Under the pieces are notes generated by a model. The model was given only the letters and a program-made list of their open reading frames with translations, made no database searches and was not told the origin of the DNA. DNA of 64,000 nucleotides from Spirometra erinaceieuropaei (Eukaryota > Platyhelminthes > Cestoda > Diphyllobothriidea > Diphyllobothriidae), in NCBI GenBank assembly GCA_902702965.1, contig CACRXP010000016.1, positions 2,478,526 through 2,542,525 of the forward strand, written 5' to 3'. The position numbers and the translations under genes are program-made. This document shows positions 56,446 through 64,000 of this stretch, piece after piece. The stretch's first letter is position 1. Every line of letters begins with the position of its first letter.

Positions 56446-57844
56446 CTGCTTAGAGATTAGATCTTTTGACCGCATTATTTGCCGTCGGATTGTCGATTTC
56501 GGGTCAGCGGGCAACGCCTATTCCGAGTGGCACCGAGACTCCTTTAATGAACGGAATGCTTCACCACTATTTTGGCTGACTATGCTCTTTATTCCGCCTC
56601 TTTGACTGCCTTCGACTCCCTTCAAGGACAAATAAAGGTCAGTAATCGATCGCCAAGGCAAGATTACGGCAATTCACGTTTAACGTATGGACGAACAAGC
56701 ATATTTCTCGATAAATACGACACCGCTACAAATGTAGAAGCTGCCAATTCTTTAGTCGAATTGTACGGCACACTCTGCTTTTCCATCACACTGGTCGAGG
56801 ACTGTTTTTACTGTTGGATTCAAAACACCAAATCAGCAAAATATTTGTTCAAGTGATTACACCCCTTCTTATCAACTGGTCTTCATTTACTCACCTATGA
56901 AAGGCCGCCCTCAATAACATGCCGAGATAATAATATTCCTCCTCTATTTATTTTGCGCGTTTATTGCCTATGGAAGATCGAATTCTCGCCTCCACCAAAC
57001 ATAATTTGACAATTGAAAAGTCTATTTTGCAAACACGTGTTTTCGGTTACTCTTCATCAGGCCAAAATGGTGACCGTTTACTCCAGATTTTGTCCCAAAA
57101 TAGAGATAGGCTGGCAACTCAGCTTTACGAGCGCAATGACCGTTAGCCGGTAATCGGAAGGAAATTTTCCGATGGTAACCTCTAGTCCTAACGTCCTGTC
57201 TCTTTAAAACACACTGGCAGAAAGGTTCTACTGGTGACTGATTTGCTGAAAGAGGCCTCCTGTAATGCATAACCGCTTTTTGAAATTTGCGAATGACCAC
57301 CCGGATCCTAATTATAATCGATGAGGTTGGAAGCTAGACTATTGATCTCGCAACAACAACAAGTTTTCTATCATGCACCGAACTTTCTGGAGTGCCAGGA
57401 GGGTCATGAAACTTTAGAAGCTAAACTTCCCGATGTCAACGATTAAACGACAAAATATTTGACTAAGTACATGATTATAACTCTTGGACAAATTGTCCTA
57501 GGCTATATGGATTGCCAATGCAAGCAAGAAGGGAATTTTTAAAAAGCAGTTGAGATAAAAAAACAAGGAAAAAGATGCGAACTGTTGTATGATGTGTCCT
57601 GGTGTAAATCCGAAACTTAAAGCGCACGAAGATGGGAGATCGCGCCTCCTTTTTAGAAATAAAGTCTACCAAATTACCGTAGGTGAATGTACAACTGCGC
57701 ATATATCTATTGAGTGTTGGTCCTCTCCGATGAAAGCCCTCTTAATTGAGCTATAACCAATACGAAGTGAGCTCGCTGTCAATTAACCGTCCCAAATGAC
57801 GATTTCCATCGTGTTTCCCACAGACGGTTACCTGCTGGAAATTA
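56446..57844. other. No confident gene
   Basis: A plus-strand open stretch at about 56452-56610 (acceptor-like CTCCTGCTTAG) is discussed as rejected. 57018-57085 holds a repeat end shared with 49.7 kb. The remainder is unassigned. Confidence 0.3.
57018..57085 (-). repeat. Repeat PLE-E-like end, copy 2
   Basis: Minus strand: GCCTGATGAAGAGTAACCG, AAAACACGTGTTTGC. Same block and orientation as 49735-49800. Confidence 0.5.
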
Positions 57845-57849
57845 ATTTA

Positions 57850-57945
57850 TAGTGACGACAGACTTGCGCAACGCCTGCCACACTCTCGCTTTCTTATCCA
57901 TCCGGACCCGGTGACAAGACAGATTCAAAACTACTGGATGTGGGA
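57850..57945 (+). repeat. R5 repeat, short fragment
   Basis: CAGACTTGCGCAACGCCTGCC ... GACAAGACAGATTCAAAA follows the start of R5 at 28.53 kb. Confidence 0.5.
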
Positions 57946-58080
57946 TCATGTGCAGTACCCGTTTACACATAAGCCCGCTTTCTGTGCTTCAAGGGGGGCC
58001 TTTTATTTTTTAGTGCATTTCAAGTGTCTCAGCATTTCCAGATATTTTATGATCTCTTTGGACAAAAAAGTCTTACTTAC

Positions 58081-58218
58081 GAATGCATAAGTAAATAAAA
58101 TATCAGTTGTCATGCTCATCAGTGCGTCTGGAGATTTTATGTCATCCAAGCTACACACAACCTGCTGTAATTCCGAATTTAAATGTAGAAGAGGGAAGTC
58201 CACTCTAACTGCCATTTA
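58081..58218 (-). CDS. Candidate first coding exon with strong splice sites
   Basis: The minus strand shows an acceptor (TGTGCTGTCCTAG, ending at 58219), a 138-nt stretch and a near-ideal donor GTAAGTAAG at 58080-58072. Within it ATG at 58215 opens 45 codons to the donor in phase 0; the other two frames contain stops, and the bases just before the ATG form an in-frame TAA. So if real, this exon starts translation, consistent with a 5' UTR intron or spliced-leader addition 3 nt before the ATG. The peptide (MAVRVDFPLLHLNSEL ... LDDIKSP ... DILFTYAF) is amphipathic and protein-like but belongs to no family I recognise. It reads through the donor for another 25 codons if unspliced. It lies 3.7 kb upstream, on the same strand, of the 54.1-kb candidate; a common gene is possible but unproven. 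Confidence 0.38.
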
Positions 58219-58869
58219 CTAGGACAGCACAGATGCAAAATTGGTACCAAAATTGAAGGTGTGTTGAAGATAAAATCGTTTATTTTAAAAACAACTGGCT
58301 TACTTTGAATCTACGTTTTTTTGCCAACGAGGTGCGCACTATGGTTAAATATCTGGTGGCAATGGCGCAGGAAGACGGATTATCTTTCTTGGACATCTCT
58401 ATGCAAAAACAAGGTGACCCTTGATGCTGACGCCCAGTCTTCGGAAAGAATGTACAGTGACAAATCTAATGAAATAGTAACCAAATTCTGAAATGCGACC
58501 TCGATTAGAAAGAATGACTTAATTTGAATCAGGCCAGGATTCCGGCCTTTAAATACACTTTTCCGGCCGCCTGTGAAGACCGCACTAGGTAAAAAAATAG
58601 AGTGACTTTTAACTGCTTTTCGAGGCCCCTATTAATTCAAATATAGTTGATTAAAAATAGTTACAAATATCCACTTTTGAACTTTCGTGCTAGCAAATCA
58701 CATCTATTTCAAATATGATATTTGGATAAAGGTCCTCTTTTGGTTTTAAAAGTTCAAAACTATGAGACTTTTAAGACCGTGAAGTGACCATTTAAGTAAA
58801 TGCACATAATCTCGTTTATCAATGTTCCTTAAAAAATACACAGTATAGTTCACATTTACTGCGAAATGG

Positions 58870-59207
58870 TCGGTCCGTCGGTGTTATTGCACCCTAATAC
58901 TCCAGTGCCAACAGTGTTGCATTAATTTCGCGTGTCAGCGTTTTTACGGGGTTGGTTTCAAATAGGACATGAAACTTGCGATTTTTGACTTTCTGAAGGT
59001 AGTCTGTACTGTTCAGTTCAACGATTGAGCGACCCTAGTACGCGGCACGATGACGATGTCCTTGTCGTCATTGAGTCCTCTTAGTACATCGCGTTCGACA
59101 TTTTGGAGTATTTTTCGTGGTTTGTGAGTCATAGGCATGGACGGAACTTTGTGTCGGATAAGGTTCTTCGTATCCCACACCAAGTGTCGTCCCTCCCTAT
59201 ACATCAT
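58870..59207 (-). pseudogene. PLE-A N-terminal segment, inverted
   Basis: Minus-strand reading: THKPRKILQNVERDVLRGL, DDKDIVIVPRTRVAQSLN and a stop, then TFRKSKIASFMSYLKPTP with further stops, and in a shifted frame INATLLALE ... GAITPTDRP. These are the conserved pre-RT motifs of PLE proteins (KDIVIVPADKG-like, then the GAITPTD block). Several stops and a shift make it non-coding. Immediately next to it, on the opposite strand, the protein continues. Confidence 0.75.
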
Positions 59208-59212
59208 AAGCC

Positions 59213-59417
59213 ATGGCGAGAGCCTACGAAACGTCCTTGGTCCGATTCTATAGTCTCCCCATGGTGTACAAGGAGTGCGCTCCTCTCCGGGCCACTGTAT
59301 CGCTCAAAAACCCTCCAACGTACAGACTGGCAAAATCGCTGTTTCGACACCTCAAATTTCTGACCGCTGATTCGGATAGCATCGCCTGTTGGTCAACATA
59401 ATTCCCGGAGAAGCTTA
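59213..59417 (+). pseudogene. PLE-A reverse transcriptase, N-terminal fingers
   Basis: Open for 62 codons from ATG 59219 region: RFYSLPMVYKECAPLRATVS is the PLE RT opening motif (YGLPKVHKxGxPLRPIVS in the family), then TYRLAKSLFRHLKFLTADSD. A TAG/TAA stop follows at about 59399-59401, and FPEKL after it. The next family block, which contains RT motif A with its catalytic Asp, is absent: the sequence jumps to NETVELLLRSKYNETENRLG from 59418. The RT cannot be active. Confidence 0.8.
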
Positions 59418-59454
59418 AACGAGACCGTCGAGCTACTCCTGCGAAGCAAATACA

Positions 59455-60444
59455 ATGAAACGGAGAATCGTCTCGGACATGCCCAAGTCCTTCAGATTCT
59501 CAAGGTTCTGTCTCAGGACATACTTAACGTGTGACGGAGCAATTTACGAGCAGGTAAAGGGAACACCACTGGGCTCGCCGATTTTGGGATTCATCGTCGA
59601 AGCGGTAATAAATCCATTAGAGTCGCTGATCTCCCAACACCACAGACAGAAATTCTGGACTCCGTATGTGAACGATACCTTCGTCGTCATCGAACGGGAT
59701 CAGGTGCCAACGTTCAAAGAACGTCTCAACACCGTCTTCCCTGACATACAATTTACGATGGAGGGGAAAGAAAATAACCAGCTGGCATTCCTTGATGTTC
59801 TCGTCTGTCGCAAACCCCGTGGTGGCCTAAAGACAAAAGTGTTCAGAAAAGTGACGAACACGACGCACATACTTAACTACAACAGTAGCCACCCAAACAG
59901 CCACAAACGCAGTTGCATAAGAACGTTATATCGGCGTGTTGAGAGGTACTGCAGTGAACCAAAAGACATGGTTGCAAATCCCAATATCTTCGACTGGTTT
60001 TTAGAGAAAATGGTTACCCGCGCAACTTCCTTAACCGGAGCATGCGCAAACGAGACGAGCGACAAAATCCCTGCCGAACCCAAATTCTGGCGGGCGATCT
60101 CGTACATCAAGAACGTCTGCGAGGCCGTTAGCTGCCTTCTTGCACCACTTGGGGTTGGAGTTGCACACAGACTGGAGGCCACCATAAGGCGCCAGGTGAT
60201 GAGACCGAAAGACCTACTGCCACGGCAAGAAACATCTAGAGTCGTTTACCGGATCTGGCACAGTTGCGGACAAAGCAACTACGTCAGAGAAACTGAAAGA
60301 CTGCTCCGGACGGGAATTGCCGAACACGCGGCAGCGGTACGGAGAAATGACGCCAACTCTAAGATAGCGGCCTATTCGACGAGACCCGGCCACACATCAA
60401 GCTTGAAGAGGTCGAAATTCTTGCGAGAGGGGATAATCGCGTGA
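59455..60444 (+). pseudogene. PLE-A RT (motifs B to E) and GIY-YIG endonuclease
   Basis: Longest open frame in the window, 329 codons, but not an intact gene. The first 16 residues are out of frame with the family (the correct frame reads NETENRLGHAQVLQILK there); a one-base shift near 59501-59510 joins it. Residues 30-55 are motif B (EQVKGTPLGSPILGFIVEAV). Residues 69-80 hold motif C as YVND instead of YVDD, loss of a catalytic Asp. Residues 88-125 (FPDIQFTMEGKENNQLAFLD) and 126-175 are the thumb region. Residues 224-260 form the linker, and 262-310 the GIY-YIG nuclease with VVYRI, the altered CHSCG pair (W-H-S-C-G), YVRET for YIGET and AEHAAAVRRNDA. A shift near 60395 ends the frame early; the family C-terminus continues in another frame. 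Confidence 0.85.
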
Positions 60445-60792
60445 GCTGCGAGTAGCTTGAGTCATGCTTTACGGGACTTCAGCCTATCAACAAGTGCAAA
60501 GACATTCCCATTCCATATTCCGTGCTGAGGCATAGGCTGGCCAAATTAATTGACCATTCGGAGAGAGCGTAAGCCGGTGAGCCAGATGGCCGAGCAATAA
60601 TCCCGCCAACACGGGTGATGAGATTTTAGCAAGTAACAACTTGCATGCCGACCATCAAGCAATAAGTGCACCAGTGGGAAACAATCCTCGATGAAGGGAC
60701 GCGCGGTTAATTAATATAAGAATGCGGTAGTATAGCGACTGCACCCTATAAATACTGCAAATTCCTGTGCACGATTCAGCCTTTTCTACCAC

Positions 60793-60836
60793 TGTCTCTG
60801 ATGATAAGTTCAAGTAAAAATCCGAAACGTCAGGCG
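60793..60836 (+). ncRNA. Hammerhead-ribozyme-like motif in PLE-A 3' pLTR
   Basis: TGTCT-CTGATGA (60798-60804), loop-rich stem II, GAAAC-GTC (60824-60831), then AGGCG. Helix I: UGUCU against AGGCG gives five pairs including two wobbles. Helix II is weak in this copy (AAGTTC with AATCC). Core nucleotides are intact. Confidence 0.62.
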
Positions 60837-61158
60837 AATAAAGCCCTTGTTCCAGCCGTCGCCTTCACTTTTGATCAAAATGGATACTGTGATTCCGTTA
60901 CTCGTAAAACATAAGCTTATAAGGGTGCTGAAAATTTATGCCAAAATCCATACTTCTTAAAAGGCCATTGTTACCGAATTGGTTTTGACAGGTGGCCGCA
61001 GAAATTGATTTCAAAGACCGGACTAGTTGCATGAGTGGCATACTTTGGAATTACTCGCCCTAATAATGAATATTGCAAACTTATTTGAGCAATCTGTCCA
61101 AATAGAAAACAAATTTCGGATTCTCGATCATTATTTCATGAGGGCGGTCGCGACTGAA

Positions 61159-62040
61159 CATAGGAAGATCGATATCCGAACTGCGCGATTTTAGTTCCAA
61201 TATAAAGAAAACGAGCTAGCGCCTATAGATCCTCCGAAAACGCAAGGAAACGTTCCCAAACCATCAAAGTGGATTCAGTATCTGCCGGTCTCAATGCAAC
61301 TTTGGTTTCACATGATAATCCTGCCCTCCTCACACAGAAGTAGAAAAGCTATGCAAAAATCAACTCCAAAAAGACCGCCCCCGAGCTGCTCAATACTTGA
61401 AAAGTAATCAGGATCAAGTCAAGATTTGTCACTATCCTTAGAAATGTCTCCCAACCAAAGGGACCAAAGATGCCCTACTCATGCATCTCACATGAAATTG
61501 CCTTTGTAAATTCGCACGCACTAGTTAATGAATGCGGGTGGTTAGCAACCAAGCCAGAACGAGACTTGTTTAAATAGCTTTTACGGTCAGATAGCGACAT
61601 TCTCAGCTCTATTATCGCGAAGAAATATGCAGCTTGGATCTTTTGGGCTCATGCAAGAACAGTTCATCTTTGAGTCAGGCGGGGCAGCCTGCAGGCGTTT
61701 CGGTGGGACCCAGTACGTCCACAGTAATCCACCGCTAAGCCGTCGATCTGGTGGTAAACTTAGCCATCGGATGTGAATTCAACATTTAACCTGCAGCGAA
61801 AGAGAAATTAGTTTATGTCTCCGACCAACATGCCCAGCGGAAAACCCCGCCTTAAAATCTCGTCACAAAAATTATATGGTTTCCATGAGAAGGCTATTGG
61901 TGAACAAAGACGCAGCATCTAGGGACAGCATCGTTTTACGATTGTGATTTGTATACTTCTATGAAATCGAGTAATTTAAATGTGTCCCGTAGACTACGTG
62001 GTTCTATTTTGCGTCAAATTGGTTGGAACCTTTCTGCTAG
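61159..62040. other. No gene recognised
   Basis: Moderate GC, short frames. Some of 61.8-62.04 kb may belong to the PLE-D remnant that follows but could not be aligned by eye. Confidence 0.3.
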
Positions 62041-62343
62041 TCATCTATTCAAAAAAATTCAAATATCGATGAAAAAACTATGTTTTCCTTAGATGTTGCG
62101 TCTTTGTTCACCAATAGTCCAGTCGGAAGCGGTGTTGTCGAAAGACGAAGATTCTATGATGATGCCCATTTACATATTAAGGAAGTTAAAGTCGGCGAAC
62201 GTACGTTTTCCCAAACTCTCACGGAAACTAAACTGGGTCACTTGAGAAAGTCTACTGGCGTCTTGGTGGGATCCGGCTTGCGCGAAACAGCTAGAGCATG
62301 CGGCACAAGCGACCCCGTTCTGGCCTACTGCAATTATTGCTAG
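62041..62343 (+). pseudogene. PLE-D reverse transcriptase motif A remnant
   Basis: The plus-strand frame reads NIDEKTMFSLDVASLFTNSP, the motif A region of Penelope-like RTs (MVSFDVxSLFTxIP in the family) with its catalytic Asp. The following codons (VVERRRFYDDAHLHIKEVKV) roughly fit the helix after motif A, then similarity fades and a stop comes at 62341-62343. The motif wording differs from PLE-A and the copy lacks motifs B and C, so only a relic remains. Confidence 0.7.
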
Positions 62344-63000
62344 ATTTCACACTCCGCGTGAGTTACTGAATTGCGTTCTAAGATGAATTTTTTCCAAAGA
62401 AATGGCGTTTACAAGTCCAGTTTTCAAAGAAATTCAAAGTGGGGGGGGGGAGGTGGGTGGGTCAGAATGGTTCCCTGGAACAGATTTATGTTTACGACGA
62501 GCGATTGCTTCAGCAAATATTATCACACTGGAACTATCGAAATTGCAGCTGGAAAACAGTCGTTGAGTTTTTTGGTGTCAATAAACTTTGCTTTATGTGC
62601 CTTTGGATTTTATTCTGGAGATGAAGTACTTTAGAACGGCACCGGCAACGAAGCACTTTGAAATTCTCACGAGCTGTTTTCGCAAAATATGCAAAGTGGT
62701 CTGGAAAAAAGTTCTCTCCCCGTCTTATAAGCAGTGAAGAATTTCTGAGCGGATTACTGACATCGGAAATGCGCTGAAGTAGTGGCGTCGTGCCATTTTA
62801 CAAGCTTTTTAGCTGGAGCTGAATTCGGAAATGATATCCAAGTAGAAAGACGCCATGAGTGTGAACGTTGGAGGATCATGAGATGAATGTGACTTGATTT
62901 CTGAAACTAGAATTTCATTTACTCGACTTATCAGATTTGCTCTCGAAATCATCATAAGAGACAACTAAAAAGGGTAGCGAGTGCATCACGTTGGTTGCAG
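62344..63000. other. Probable PLE-D interior, not resolved
   Basis: Lies between the motif A relic and the pLTR-like end, same orientation assumed. A G-run at about 62440-62450. No nuclease motif could be read, so the interior is decayed or deleted. Confidence 0.3.
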
Positions 63001-63075
63001 CATTTTTCAGTCGTTGTTGCTGGTGATAAATTCGAGTGTTGGTCCGAGACATCGAGCATATAAGATTCTTGAGAT
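63000..63075 (+). repeat. PLE-D pLTR-like end with decayed hammerhead words
   Basis: GCTGGTGATAAATTCGAGTG (63019 on), GGTCC-GAGAC (63041-63050), ATC-GAGC. Compared with the PLE-A core, CTGATGA became CTGGTGA, GAAAC became GAGAC and GTC became ATC, with the same spacing. Confidence 0.5.
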
Positions 63076-64000
63076 AGGATCGGGTGAAGGCCCCGAACAT
63101 CCGTGGCATACAAATAATACTAACTAAACTTATTTAAGTGAGTTTTAGTCCGGCACGATTATTTCGGTTTGGTGTTTCATCGTACAAGGTTATGTCGTCT
63201 GTTGTAGACGGCCCGATGCATTATCTACATTAATCTCAGCTCAGCATTAAAACCTTTCAGTCTGAAAAACAACTTTATCAATTATCTATACCTATTTTTT
63301 CATTCCTCTATGTGTACAAAGACCCCTACTACCATCATTTCCCGTAAAACAGGCACATTTGGCTGGTCGTATGTTTGGGTCCTTCACCCGATCGTTGCCG
63401 TTTGGTTAAAAAGGGCCGTCCTGTAGGCTGCACCATAAAATGTACTCAGTTACTTTTAGTATTGATCAACGCCTTTTTGGTCTCAGCCGTCGGTCGAACG
63501 ACTCACAGACTGTTTTAGTTTCTACGGTATCCTAAAAGTGCACCGTCCTTCCACACCATCGAATCTATTCACCTGACGCGCACGAAACGCCGTTAAATCT
63601 TTATCTACTCATGCAAGCGTTATCTTCCATCACAGTGTATTGCATGCGAATGAAACTGAGCTGTCCGAATTGTGCCATCACAGTATAGACAGCACCTTGC
63701 TCAAAAATAGCCCGGCAAGTCCCCAACACTTTGTGGTTGGCCGCAGTATTGATGTGCCTGACACATCTGCAAGAGCAAGGGTCGTGTGTATCCACCGCGT
63801 AGAAGAATCGACTGACTTTTTCAGCTGCTATAATCAGTCTCATCATGAGCCGTTCGGCGAGCCCGAGTATTCAATCGGCGCATGAAAGAACAACACTGAG
63901 TAATCCATCTCATGGCACATTAGAGCACTCTTCGTTGTAATAAATTCGACATAATCGAATCGATCAGGGCGCCCTATCAGTTTTAGCTTTGATGGCTACC
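63076..64000. other. No gene recognised
   Basis: Opposed 81-codon frames at 63.6-63.88 kb overlap each other and show no domain. Confidence 0.3.

Larger units (their letters stand above)
58870..60870 (+). mobile_element. PLE-A, longest copy, with inverted 5' part
   Basis: Penelope-like element made of an inverted N-terminal segment (58870-59207, minus), the RT and GIY-YIG coding region (59213-60444, plus), the untranslated tail and the pLTR with hammerhead-like core (to about 60870). The inverted segment ends in the family at the point where the plus-strand part begins, as expected from an inversion during integration (twin-priming-like) rather than two independent insertions. Confidence 0.8.
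58445..61158. mobile_element. Fold-back element split by a PLE-A insertion
   Basis: The left half (58445-58869: GTAACCAAATTCTGAAATG, TTTTCCGGCCGCCTGTG, TTTTCGAGGCCCC) and right half (60875-61158: TAAGGGTGCTGAAAATTTAT, GACAGGTGGCCGCAG, AAATTTCGGATTCTCGATCA, TTATTTCATGAGGGC) are mirrored arms of one fold-back copy. The PLE-A element sits exactly between them, so the PLE is the younger of the two. Confidence 0.65.

Noticed and set aside
56452..56610. Plus-strand open stretch after an acceptor-like CTCCTGCTTAG
   Set aside because: Begins right at the PLE-A 3' end, no donor needed or start codon, composition only mildly protein-like; length is within chance.
1..64000. CRISPR array, bacterial operon or viral genome
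   Set aside because: No short regularly spaced identical repeats with unique spacers, no Shine-Dalgarno-led gene clusters, no capsid or replicase-like frames.

Overview
This window reads as a gene-poor, repeat-packed stretch of an animal nuclear genome. No operons, bacterial genes, rRNA or CRISPR arrays are visible, and long open reading frames are almost absent. The mixture points to a flatworm, most likely a large-genome tapeworm of the Spirometra/Diphyllobothrium/Schistocephalus type: Penelope-like elements (PLEs) ending in a GIY-YIG nuclease, a LINE endonuclease, tRNA-like SINE-type repeats and long fold-back elements. That placement is inference from family resemblance and moderate base composition; no search was run.

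Layout. 1-1110: 5' part of a LINE (endonuclease domain) on the minus strand. 4.9-7.3 kb: two fold-back elements. 12.6-13.1 kb: remnant of a second PLE lineage (PLE-B, minus). 15-26 kb: fold-back elements alternating with a further repeat family (R3). 26-31 kb: dense cluster of tRNA-like repeats (R1) with TA-rich tails. 32.2 kb: small PLE-A remnant. 33-36.6 kb: more fold-back copies. 38.2-39.6 kb: PLE-A copy with its GIY-YIG domain between inverted terminal repeats. 40.5-44.5 kb: degenerate telomere-like tract and nested repeats R1, R2 and R4. 48.0-48.7 kb: miniature PLE-C made of two inverted arms around a C-terminal remnant. 50.6-51.0 kb: decayed ~61-bp satellite. 51-54 kb: two near-complete fold-back elements. 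54-58 kb: two candidate genuine coding exons (minus) and a PLE-A remnant. 58.4-61.2 kb: a fold-back element split by the longest PLE-A copy. 62-63.1 kb: remnant of another PLE lineage (PLE-D).

The dominant system is retrotransposition. PLE-A terminal repeats carry a hammerhead-ribozyme-like core (CTGATGA ... GAAAC-GTC) in at least three copies with paired, partly covarying helix I; such ribozymes are an established feature of PLE terminal repeats. All PLE coding copies here are broken: 5' truncation, frameshifts, loss of the region holding RT motif A, and YVDD changed to YVND. The fold-back family starts TACAGT and ends ACTGTA, each copy being one giant imperfect palindrome of about 0.8-1.0 kb without a transposase, as expected of a non-autonomous, possibly Tc1/mariner-related DNA element. 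Two small exons at 54.1 and 58.1 kb are the only candidates for host genes that I would defend, and both need transcript support.
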